Assembly: GCA_019188255.1 (NCBI GenBank)
Contig: JAETXT010000001.1
Location: 5,766,001-5,830,000, forward strand
Length of the DNA: 64,000 bases
Reading direction: 5' to 3'
DNA from: Verticillium longisporum
Taxonomy: Eukaryota > Ascomycota > Sordariomycetes > Glomerellales > Plectosphaerellaceae
A program made the translations under genes and the position numbers. Positions 30,148 to 40,055 of this stretch are shown here, one piece after another. The notes beneath the pieces are model-generated. The model was not told the origin of the DNA, ran no database searches, and saw nothing but the letters and a program-made list of their open reading frames with translations. Positions within the stretch are counted from its first letter, which is position 1; each line of letters begins with the position of its first letter.

Positions 30148-30433
30148 CTACTTCGTGTGTTGCAAAGTTTCGGGATTGTGCGAGACCTTATGTCCGTGCT
30201 GATCACTGAATGTAACCTACGAAGATTAGCATGTCAAACAAGATGGCAAAGTTGTGAGATGTTAGCGCCCAACTCACCTTTGGTGGATTCTTTACTCCTG
30301 CTTGCTGAGCATCTTGTTCCGTCACGTCCACTCTTTCCACTTCACCTTCGCGCTTGCCGCCTCGAAAGGGAGTCCACACATGATCTCCCACTTTAATTGT
30401 TTCCGAGTTCTTATCTTGGACTTGCGGGGACAT
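30148..30433 (-). CDS. Hva1-TUDOR domain protein, intact, 74 aa, two exons
   Basis: Small chromatin-reader-like or stress-linked protein of the hypervirulence-associated TUDOR family. Exon 1 is 30433-30278 (MSPQVQDKNSETIKVGDHVW, then RGGKREGEVERV and GVKNPPK), exon 2 is 30216-30148 (VTFSDQHGHKVSHNPETLQH). The 61-nt intron runs GTGAGT...CTTCGTAG. The whole single domain is present, and the length is normal for a free-standing member. ATG 30433 begins right before the domain. A perfect CRE, TGACGTCA, lies about 195 bases upstream. It is a rare undamaged gene between LINE debris and repeat X, so it may be under selection. Confidence 0.85.
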
Positions 30434-30627
30434 TTTGTCAGTTGGTCTTGGGTCACAGAACTTGATTGATTGACCGCCATAAAATGCAATATTTCGAGCA
30501 ATCGGGCGGTTGAGCAGTACTGACCCTCTGCATGTATATATAACATTCAATTTTCTCGCGGTTTAATTGAGCCGTCTCATGTCGTTAATCGTGACGACAT
30601 GACGACTAAAGTTAGATTTGGGATCAT

Positions 30628-30635
30628 TGACGTCA
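30628..30635. promoter_or_regulatory. CRE palindrome upstream of the Hva1-TUDOR gene
   Basis: TGACGTCA is the full ATF/CREB site, about 195 bases upstream of the minus-strand ATG at 30433. Nearby TGTCGTCATG and GTGACGACATGACGAC give extra half-site-like sequence. The window itself encodes an ATF-type bZIP. Function is inferred. Confidence 0.4.
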
Positions 30636-30779
30636 TGTGTCGTCATGCTGATGCCGAAGATTTAAGGATCTCGTCATTCTAGGTGCAACGGATTGCACCC
30701 ACATGTATGGAATGGAATTCAAGTGGAGCGGCATGCCAAGCTTCTCTGGATCGCATCCTGTCAGGCGGCTTCGGTTTCC

Positions 30780-31175
30780 GTCAGCCAACTCCTGGTGCGG
30801 GACCTTGAACGACCGGATCCGGAGGACAATTTTAACTGCCGGATCGAGGTTAACTCTGAGACGATACCTAACGTTATTTAAGGCTGAGCAGAACCCAACC
30901 TCCCAGAATAAGCAGGACAGTCAGTTTTTCCAGTGATAATAAATCACCCTTTACAATATATCGAGGATGGCCCTGGAAAGGGCCGTACGTCTGACAGATG
31001 TCTGCAGAATCATCGATCAGCTGAGGGAGCAGCAAGATAAGCCACTCAGGAATTATGTCACCTGAGCTGAATATCTACGGTGCCTTCGTATGTTACCCGA
31101 AGAAGTAGACTCGGAGGCGGTTTCACGACGCGTAAGGGAACTCAGGAAATCCGTCTCATCTCTCGAGAAGCTTAT
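30780..31175 (+). repeat. Dispersed repeat X, copy 2, with an associated broken open frame
   Basis: 30780-30900 matches 13640-13755. Downstream, from an ATG at 30967, a frame of about 70 codons (ALERAVRLTDVCRIIDQLRE; then after one TGA, AEYLRCLRMLPEEVDSEAVS) looks like real protein. The TGA stands where Trp is expected, a G-to-A change. It could be a leader plus gag-like start of an unidentified retroelement. Confidence 0.5.
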
Positions 31176-31285
31176 AATATTCTACATTGTCGAGACATGC
31201 AATTTTGTTGTTGGTTCTCTGAGCCAGGTCTTTCCCGTTGCACACTCTGGGTGGCCGTAAAAGCAGCCACGATAGGAGACGCCCT

Positions 31286-32378
31286 TCACCTGAAGAAAAC
31301 GACCTTTCCAAACGTGTCCGCCATTCCCCAGATACCGGCCCTGAGTCCGCTGAGCTGCACGATCTGAGAATGGTCCACAAAGAGGTTTACATCCATTCCG
31401 AACTCTCTCACATACCAATTGAACACTTTCGGCTCCGCCGCCTCGTACATGGTGTTCTCCATCGGCAGTTCCCGTTGTATCTGCTGGACCACATCTGTCC
31501 GCCAGCTTGACACATTCTCTGTAATGCCTTCGCTTTCTATCATTAGTCGCTTCACGCCAGCAGAAAGGAACCTCTTTCCCATATCTACCATCTTGGACGG
31601 GTCTGACTGCCCCAAGCTCACTAGGTCAGAACCCTCAGTGTCGCCGCCTGCGCCGAACTGGATGGCGATCTCTGGTTTGGCAATTAAGCCTGCGGCATGA
31701 ACTTTGTCGACTAAGCGCAGCCAGTCATCTGATGGCAATGAGATAAAGCCGGTGGATAGTTCAACTACATCGAAACCAAGCCGTTTGATGACCTCAATGT
31801 ATCTCTCGACGGAACCGGCAGTATTGGACTGGGTCAGGATATGCTCGATCCAGCCACCCTGGAAATGGTCGATTAGTTCAAGAACCAAGATGGAACGGAG
31901 AAGAGGGGACGTGAACTCACTGTTCGAGACGTAGACATCGTGATGGTGGGCGAGATTGATGAGTTCCCTCAGCTTCTCTTCCGGGAAAAGGGAGAAAGAC
32001 CCGCCAGCAAATTTCAGGCCGTCAATATGGTGTCCCATCCTATATTTTTTTCAGTTCATCCTCTGTGATAGAACTCCCTTGTGTCTGGCTTACGTACGTG
32101 TCGAGCAGATCTCTCAAGTAGTTGGTGCTCATGGCGGAATAGTATGGGCCTCGAATCTCGGTGACGGAGGTCGTCCGTGGCTTTGGGGCCCTGGGATTGT
32201 GGCGGATGAAGCCGAAGCCTTGCTCATCATCCTCAATCATGGGAGTAGGCTTCTGGGCTGATTGGTAACGAGTGGGCGCGATGAAGGTTCTGGAGGGCAG
32301 GGTACTTGTGAACAGGGTCGCCGCTGACGGCCTCAGCATATGCCCTAAGGTTCGAAGGGAGTGAATCTTCATTTTCAT
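31286..32378 (-). CDS. Phosphosulfolactate synthase (ComA) family protein, 344 aa as read
   Basis: TIM-barrel family including archaeal ComA and plant HSA32; the fungal role is unknown. Exon 1 (32378-32098) encodes a basic Ser/Thr/Arg-rich N-terminus suggestive of a mitochondrial presequence. The intron at 32097-32040 runs GTACGT...TATAG. Exon 2 encodes MGHHIDGLKFAGGSFSLFPE, GWIEHILTQ, GFDVVELSTGFISLP, KPEIAIQFGAGGD and VNLFVDHSQIVQLSGLRAGI, the family core to its end. A further intron-like interval (31920-31859, GTGAGT...TTTCCAG) interrupts VYVS/GGWIEH, but it is 62 nt. Leaving it in keeps the frame with 21 extra residues; splicing it shifts the frame unless one A (about 31922) is an insertion. 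A degenerate 5' copy is at 9.6 kb. Confidence 0.8.
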
Positions 32379-32617
32379 AATCCTTGGATGCTCATTATCT
32401 GGTAAGAAAGAGTCAGGTAGCGTGATGTGACTCCCCTTGAGTATTTAATCTTTCCGACGCCAGGCCGTGGAGAATTGTCAACATGACTTGTAATTGCATC
32501 ACCATGACACAATGCAGGAAGAACATGCGTCTCACCAGCGCTCCACCCAGTTGCATTAGCGTAATACTCGGTGACACTTCCCAGAACCTCATCGGCCTGC
32601 ACAGCTGTGGGCGCTAA

Positions 32618-32802
32618 CCCAAGAAGCCCGGCAAAGGAGACTACACCATCGCCAATGCTTGGAGGCTCATCTCGCTCCTCGCCACACTCTGCAAGGTGCT
32701 CGAGTCGGTTGTTGCAGAGAGAATCTCACATGCGGTGGAGACACACGGGCTCTTGCCTACGAATCACTTTGGAGCCCGCAAGCAGAGATCAGCAGAGTAA
32801 GT
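32618..32802 (+). mobile_element. Tad-like LINE reverse-transcriptase fragment
   Basis: Open frame KKPGKGDYTIANAWRLISLL, ATLCKVLESVVAERI, THGLLPTNHFGARKQRSAE, which is RT fingers blocks 1-3. It ends exactly at the left terminus of hAT-2. It lies on the same strand as the LINE 3' UTR on the other side of hAT-2. Confidence 0.8.
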
Positions 32803-35651
32803 CAGTGTGGCTAATAAACCGACAGACCTAGACCTGCCCCTTCGGTCTGTCGGTCTGGGTATGTCAGGGCTCCCGGTCGGTCGGTCTAGGTCTGTCTGGG
32901 TTGGCAGCCCGGTCGGTCTGGGTCTGATGGCGGTCTGATGGCCTCACGCCGAGGTGCCAGCGTGAAAGTGAAAGGGGTTCACCAAAATGGCTGGTTACGG
33001 TCGGTACCGAAATGCCTTTTGACTCTTTGTACGAAGGCGTTATTACCGTAACTACACTACCAGCCCTCTCATTAGCCACTGCTTTTGAAGCTGATCGGCC
33101 TCGACTACCTCAGGTGCTAGCCGATTGCGCTCGTCCGTGATCATCTTCTTGGTCTGGCTAAACACCCTCTCGCATTCAGCACTCATGCCAGGAATTGAGA
33201 ACAGATCTAGCGCCATTCGATACAGGATTGGATATTCCAATCGATGTCGGTTCCACCATTCGAGAGGATTTGCAACGTCGAGATCCTGGGCGTAAATCGG
33301 CCGCCTCTGGAATAAGTCAAGCTCGCTAACTGCCTTGACCTTCTTCCGCTGTGTACTCAATGAGCGGATCGATCTCTTCCCAAACGAACTGTAGTCGTTA
33401 ATGTCAGCTTCGACTTGATCCGTTTCGTCTTCCAAGAGCTCCGCTTGAGCTTGAGTTTCAACTTCTGCCTGTCGGACGTATTCATCGAACAGGCCGCCCA
33501 CAGTGGACTGCATGTCGATGTACCATTGCGGCCTACCCATCGTGTTTTTCCAGTGCCGCTCAAAGTAGTCATACCCATAAGATAGGTGAAGCGCTAGCGC
33601 TGCTCGGTAGACAGGTGTTCTGTCTGTTGTGACGTAATACCCTTCAAACTTCGCCCATCCGCAGTCGATGCCCGACTTGAAATGGGAGGCCTCCTCAAAC
33701 CGAGATTCTTCCGCAGCCTGCTTGAATTTGACAAACAGATAGTCCATTGTCTTCAGGGTCTCCCACACGGCACCATGGCCGCCCTCCGCGCCTGGTTTAC
33801 TAGCGTTGCCCTCTATAGTCTTCGTAAGGATGTAAAACGGCCTTAGGAAGTCGTAGAAGCGCGCTAGTTCAACCCAGTCCGCAGCGTTGAGGAAATCTTT
33901 CGCTAGGTCACGGTGAACGGGTTCATTTTTTTGGTTTTGCCAGCGAGATTGATAGAGCTCAATGGCGCTGCGTAGCTCAAGTGCTAGCACAAGCCCATCC
34001 TGTGTCACCAAATGGCCACGCGACAGGGGCAGACTGACATACCGCGTTTGATCATGATGTAAATGGAGTTCCAGCGTGTCTTGCCATCAACAACGATCTC
34101 CAATGTAAATACGGCATCATCCCCTGCGAGCGCCGTCTGTGAACGCCGAAGCGCCTGTCGTCGCTGGTCCGTTCGGCGGATGTAACTAGGTAGCAAGGTT
34201 ATGGAGTCTGCCGATGGCCCCTTTCTTGGCCCAAATGTCGAAGCTGAATTCATCCGTAGCCCCACGAAGGTCCGCCTCGAATTTGCTAACGTTTGAGCCG
34301 AAGATGACAGCCCGGACCACCAGGTTGATAATGTGGCCTACGCAAGCGGCGTCGGCCAACGTCCATTGGGAACCATCTAGCAAGCGTCTCCAGGCAGGTA
34401 TCGTTGCTTTCGGCGTTATCAAGCATGAAGTATCCAAGCTTGGAGCCCATTTCGTATTGATCGATTACCTCCTTAACATAAGGGGCAGTATTCTCACCGG
34501 AGTGTGGACCGACTAGGCGGGGCAGTCCAAGGAGGACATCACGCTTTTCGCCGTTACTGTCAACGAAGTGGCCGACGATTCCGACGTAGTTAAACCCGTT
34601 AGAAGCAGTCCATAGATAGAAGCTTAGGTGAATTGAGCTCCTCGCGTCCTTGATGAGCTTGACGATGATTTGCCGTCGGAATTCAAATGTTTGGCGAATC
34701 CATGAACAGACTGTGGTGTGATGTTCGGGAAGTAGCTGACTTGCAAGCTCCCCACCATGCGCCTGAACCACCGAAGCCGCTCACTGGATGCCTGTCGGAA
34801 GGTGACATCTTCAACTATGATCCAGTCCACGAAGCGAGCTTTCCATGTTCCTTCGTCAAAATGGGAAGCAAGCTGCAAGCCTAGGCTGGCCTGCCGCGAC
34901 AAAGGTAGGGACGACGAAGACCCAGACGTCACGGCCAACGTGAAAGGAGTCGTCAAGCCGGGGCCATTCGCACCGATTTCCGTGATTTGGTGCTGACGGA
35001 ACAGGAGCCTCACGGCGTGAGACGTCCCTGATGAGACGTATAGAGCCGTCGAACAGCTCTTCTTCACGTGGCAGATCCTGCAAAGCCAATAACGTACGCC
35101 GCGATGCTCCAAGTTCGCGCCATGTCGGTATCCACGACTCTTTGATCTTTGTGCCGATGACCGTTTGTGACGAGGCCTCTTTTATTTTAGAGCCCACAAG
35201 CCGTTTGCCAATGCGCCAGATAATCTCCCAGTCGATGTCCATTCGCATTGTGATGCGTCAGCCTCGCCGTGGTAGGCTCGGGCGTGGCGCGCGCGGTCTC
35301 AGGGCTCTCACCAGCCGGGGTGGGAGGTGGACGAGAAGGAAGAGACTGCAGTATTGACGACGCAGGGCTCGTAGTCCGGCTAGACGACATGATATGGCGG
35401 GGTATGAATTGACAGTGGAGCAGATGGATGACAAGACCAAATGTCGCCAGGGCAGACGCGTCGCGTCGCGCAATTGATCCAACATCTAAGGCGGAGCCGA
35501 CTGATGCGGACCCTGGAAACCAGCCACCCAGACCGACTCAGACTACCCAATCCCACCGGCAGCCCCCGTCGGTCGGTCTGAGACAATTGCCGGTCGGTCG
35601 GTTTGCGGTCTGAAGGTGGGCTGTCAGACGGTCGGTTTGTTAGCCACACTG
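32803..35651 (-). mobile_element. hAT transposon (hAT-2), 2849 bp, with matching terminal repeats
   Basis: The left end is CAGTGTGGCTAATAAACCGA and the right end inverted is CAGTGTGGCTAACAAACCGA, one mismatch in 20. Subterminal DNA (32820-32945 and 35510-35635) is full of GGTCGGTCTG-like units in both orientations, typical transposase-binding clusters. The expected 8-bp target duplication is absent (GAGTAAGT on the left, CCCCCAAC on the right), so sequence beside one end was lost or exchanged. Confidence 0.9.
33055..35390 (-). pseudogene. hAT-2 transposase, frameshifted
   Basis: N-terminus with Pro/Thr-rich start, then a zf-BED finger (EHRGVRYWLCRICHVKKS...H). The RNase H-like core shows SFYLWTASNGFNYVGIVGHF, GPHSGENTAPYV and FMLDNAESNDTCLETLA, followed by GHIINLVVRAVIFGS and TRWNSIYIMIKRG, and the hATC dimerisation region IPGMSAECERVFSQTKKMIT. 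Frames change near 35220, 35100, 34640, 34400, 34190 and 34010; the C-terminal 319 codons are uninterrupted. All parts are present in order. Confidence 0.85.
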
Positions 35652-35942
35652 CCCCCAACACACACCAAACCTATAAAACTCCGCCCACATCACAGCACGA
35701 TCGGTTCTACTGGATACTCAGTCCTGCTAAGGAAATAGGAAACCCCAGGACTGCTAGGATGACAATCCCCCTCCGCCCCATGGCCCTAAAGCCTAACAAG
35801 GCCAGACCCCACAACACACGAACAACCTGCCCCTGGACCTGGAGATGCCTGGTATGACATAATTCGCACTCGCGATGTTAGCATTGTGTAGACCTAGACA
35901 CTTTCGAGGCACAGCCGGTGCGGGCGCCTTTTGCCTCTTAAA
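35652..35942 (+). mobile_element. LINE-A family 3' UTR
   Basis: Nearly identical to 3717-4002, including GATCGGTTCTACTGGATACT, CCATGGCCCTAAAGCCTAAC and the shared terminus GCCTTTTGCCTCTTAA. Coding sequence is absent; the fragment begins exactly at the right end of hAT-2. Confidence 0.85.
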
Positions 35943-36661
35943 GGATATCCTGGCGTTGAATACAATCATCATCATCATCATTCGGGTTAGCACCCGTATT
36001 CAGAGGAGGGCCAACCTGTTTAGTCACGAGCCGTACACGCACTGATATGGCAAGGAATTGGCTCAATTTTCGAATGGTAGAGCGATAGTCCGACAGGATC
36101 GTACTCGAGACGGATAGTTTGAAACTTTCCGCTGGGAAATCGGGGGTAGGGTGTGATGGATGTTAGGGTGTGGTGGATGATCTCATGAGATTCCCTAGTG
36201 CCGCCACCCAAATGCCGAAGGATGAACCGCCAAACACGACATGAGGCATAAAACTTGATTCAATATCGCGCCAATAAATGGTGGCGAAGCCTATTTTTCT
36301 TCGTTCGCCCGAGGACCTGGGGGTTAGATGGCCGCGGGGACGACTAGCTAAACTTGTAGAGGAACCGTAGACTTCACGTGAGGTAAAAGGGATGAATCCC
36401 TTCTGAACTGTGGGCACGAGGACGTCCATCAATGTCGACCAACACATCAGACTCGGGACAAGGGATAGTCGCATCACAGTTTCCCGAATGGTTACATTTG
36501 GAGGAGTTTTGGGGGTTGTCATCGGATGGCAGACGTCGGGCATTTTCGATTAAACTTGGCATTTCGCGCCCCTGGTGCCATGTCCAATCGCGAAGCTCCA
36601 CTCTGCAAATGAGGCATTGACAAACGCGGCAGTTGAGATTCGTACTTCGAGCACACCACAA
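35943..36661 (-). pseudogene. Hypothetical Cys-rich protein, probably broken
   Basis: Not recognised. From an ATG at 36661: LNCRVCQCLICRVELRDWTW, then a polar stretch with CNHSGNC and CPESDVLVDIDGRP, stopping at 36374. Two other minus-strand frames overlap and continue to about 36020 with protein-like sequence (ATIYWRDIESSFMPHVVF; FQTIRLEYDPVGLSLYHSK), which suggests one longer gene with frame breaks or introns. A short ATC repeat lies at about 35967-35980. Confidence 0.3.
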
Positions 36662-36859
36662 AACAAGCCTAAAGTACCTTAGTTCGAGGATTGGTATCGC
36701 CCAAAACTCAAGGCTTGCCCATCATCGCCATCAATCCATGGCGCGTGACGATTACACGAAGATGCCGAACTAGTTTTCATCGTATCTTCCATTATTACCT
36801 AGACTAATTCGTGCCAGCCCAAGAACACGCAGGTCACTCAACGCCTAGAGCACCGGCCC

Positions 36860-38195
36860 CTACCGCCCGCGAACATCAACTGATATCTCCGTTGTCCTGA
36901 CAATGTGGTTCCCTTTGGACTCGTCTGCTAAATAAAAGCTCTTGGTCGGTTCTGATGAGACATGCCAGTGGATACCGTTGGGGACGCTCGTAGCGGGGCT
37001 TTCCATCATGATATCATCGAGGGCCAACTCCTCGGTGCTTATACTCCGCATCTTGCTGCTCCTGCTCTCTGTCGACTTGAAGGCGGCACCACCCATGGCG
37101 GCTGAGGTTGAGCCGTAACGATGGTAGGTACTGTGATAGTTGCGGGCGGAGGAAAGGCCGGCGCCAGGCAAGAGGCGGGCGAGCAATGGCCGGAGTGTCG
37201 GCAGTGTGGATGCGATGATGGAGACGTTGAGCTCGAGGCAGGACCAGATAGCGACGCCAACGTTGTCCCAGGACGGGTCTTGGCTAATGACGCCGGCTTT
37301 GAGGGTGAACATGCGATATATCGAGACGATGCAGACACTAAAGGCGACATGTTAGCAAAGTGAACTTCTCGGGCGTGGTGCGGATGAATGGGGTAACCGT
37401 ACAAGAAGCCGAGACCGAAAATGCCGAGCACTATAATCCTTTGCTTCAGAGGAAGCTGGAGTTTCAAAACTGAGGGAATCGGGATGCAGAAAATGACGAT
37501 GTCGGTCGCCATGCTCATGCCGGAGGAGAAGTACCATATAGGCAGTGTGTCTAGACAGGTTCCGGCCATGCTCGGGACGATGTAGGAGATGGGCAGGCAT
37601 GCAAGCCCAAGAAGGGTGGCTTGTACGCATGCCCAGATGCAGACGTAGATCATGAACCAGTAGCACACCTTCTGGACCGCAGAATGTTCGAAGATTCGCC
37701 GATATTGGAATAAGAAACCGAGCTTCACGACGTTCATTCCCATGTTGTAATTAAGAAAAAGCGACCAAGAGGAACTAGGTAGGCACAGGTTAGTCTCTTC
37801 CAAGATCGTCGACTTCTCGCCCATGGACATGTTGGCCCGCACGCCGGGCTTTTTGATGGGATAAATACCTTCAAGTTCTCAGCGCCCTCCTCCGCCGACA
37901 CATTCTCGGAGTGTCTCCCAAGCCGTACTTAACCTCAAAGCACATGGCGATGGAGTTGATGGCTGAGAAGACCTGATGGGTTCGTCAGCACTGGAACACA
38001 GCAGCACGAGAACAAAGAACAGACGGATGCAATCAGTATGCTCCAGTCATCCTTGCCAATGGATCCCAAGAGTACTCCTCGAGTGTAGAAACGTCCTGCC
38101 ACACATACTGCGGAAGCAGATACGAAGCCAATGGCGATACCGGTAGCCAAAGGCCCGTTGGTGGCGGTGCGGATTGTTGTTGGCAGCTCTGCCAT
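36860..38195 (-). CDS. SAT4 / PTH11-type rhodopsin-fold membrane protein, four exons, two homopolymer frame changes
   Basis: Seven-helix fungal rhodopsin-like (SAT4 family) protein; PTH11 relatives sense host surfaces. Exons: 38195-38025, 37972-37869, 37774-37403, 37337-36860. Helix segments include ATGIAIGFVSASAVCVAGRF with KDDWSILIAS, MNVVKLGFLFQYRRIF, CYWFMIYVCIWACVQATLLG and SMATDIVIFCIPIPSVLKLQ. The C-terminus is Ser-rich and cytosolic. In exon 2 the family reading YGLG-RH requires one more base in a G-run (C-run at 37918-37920). At the start of exon 3 the family reading needs one base fewer in a T-run (about 37756-37760). As given, exon 2 meets a stop. Confidence 0.7.
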
Positions 38196-40055
38196 ATCGT
38201 TGGACTCATTCAGCAGATCGTCAAAAGGTCTCGGCGGGCGGCGTTGCAGGGTTGGCGGAGGACAGTAACGTATAAGTAATGAGATGCCGCCATGAACGTG
38301 ATTGCGCACCTAGACAGGCATATGGTAAATTCAGGGTCGAGCGTGGATCGGGATGAACCTGGGCGGCCGGGGGGTTGCATTGCACGTCCTGTATCTGTAC
38401 TTTGAGAGATGAACGGTTGATCTGCACATGATGAGATGACACTGCAGGCGCCAGGCGGGGCGTCAAGACTTGTACACATTCGTGGGATCGTCAGCGTCTG
38501 GAAGCTCTAGTCAGGCCTGAGCGAACGTTTTAGCCGGCCAACCGAGTCCCTTTTTCTTGCCTCCTTAGCCATGTCTCGGTGGTACCGGCCAAGAGGTTGC
38601 GTATCTGCAGGGTTTGCAGCTGACGCTTGCCCTTGTTTCCCGCCCCTGCCCATGTCTTCAGCACACCATCAGCTCTCGTCGCCATGTGCCGACTCTCCCA
38701 TGGGCGGCGTAGTGGCGTTCAGACCATCGAGGCACGAGGAGGGGCAAATGTTGGGTCCATGGGGCATCATCGCATTTCTCGTACCCTTCGGCATCTGTGC
38801 GTCTGAATTCAAAGACGCCGTGGCAATGGGACGGAACATACATGTTTTGCACATCAACGAGTCAGTTTCAGTCACGGCAGAGTTACCTGACGCCAGAAAG
38901 GGGTCCTTCTCCGGCTGCATGCATAGGAGACGAACAGGTCCCTGAAGGCCTCGCATGATAAAGAACAAGGTAAAGGTAGGAACGAGAGACTGAAATGCGC
39001 AAACCCCCAGCTCCGCACAGACTCGACTCCAGGTATTAAACTTTCCAGCCTTTCAAGCTTTCGATGGGCCGCTCCACCCCCGCAACGGTCGTGGCTGGCT
39101 AATACAACCATGCCCGGAAAGCGCTAGCAAGCGGTTTACCAGGGCTTAGGGGTCGGGCGGACCACCCGCTTCCCTTGCCGCCGCAGCATGGCCGGAAATG
39201 AGCGATTCCATCCTCCTAGGGTCCCGCTTGACGAGTCATTCTTCAAAGGAAGTGACCGGATGCGAGAGCACCTGCCCCACTCTCACCTAGGTCCCCTGTG
39301 CTAGAACTCAGTCGGCATGATATATGCGCATACTAGTACGAACAAAGTTATCCTCGGGGGTCAGATGTAGGGAGGGCTGCGTGCCGTGTTCCGCTTCTAC
39401 CTCGTTTAGCACAGTGGTGATAGGCCCAGTTATTCTCATGTCACAACAAACCATCCAGATGTGCCTGGGTTAGCAAACCGAGATGCAGGTCCAGGACTGC
39501 ACCCCTGGCTTTCCTCTCTACATGCTGGGAAAGACATGTGCGGAATCCAGAAGACGGTACCCAATCACGCACCTCGCAATGTCCATGCATGCATGCATGT
39601 ACATGTAGAAAGCATCCGATCTACTTGCTTTGCCAGCTGGTTCCCGACCGCTGGTAGTTCCAGGCCTAGCATTTTGCGGCAATATCGGGAGTGCTGACGG
39701 AGAGTACTCGTATGCTCCCAGCTGCAGTATGATTGGTCGTATCTTGCAAGGGACTCAGATTTAGTCAGGTATGCATCACGCCGTTCTTTGGAGATGAGGC
39801 CATCTCCAGCCCTGACCAAGCACTATTTATTGGCTACACAATGGCTAGGATGCAACGTCAAGGTTCTAAGCGACCTTTGGCCCCCGGCCAGGGCGCGGTG
39901 GGCGCGGTGGGCGACTAAGCGACGCCTTCTCCTCATGCTGATAAACACTACAAGCCTCGTTCGTTCATTAGGAAAGCTTTCGTTGCTAGCCACCGACCTC
40001 ACTATTCGCTTCCGTCGTAGGGCTTGTCGTGAATCGGCCAAGATCACCATTCGTC
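38196..40055. other. Intergenic region between divergent SAT4 and GMC genes; no gene supported
   Basis: About 1.9 kb. Open frames such as 38571-38945 (+) show no motif. CATGCATGCATGCATG occurs at about 39584. C/T-rich leader sequence precedes the GMC start at 40056. Confidence 0.4.
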
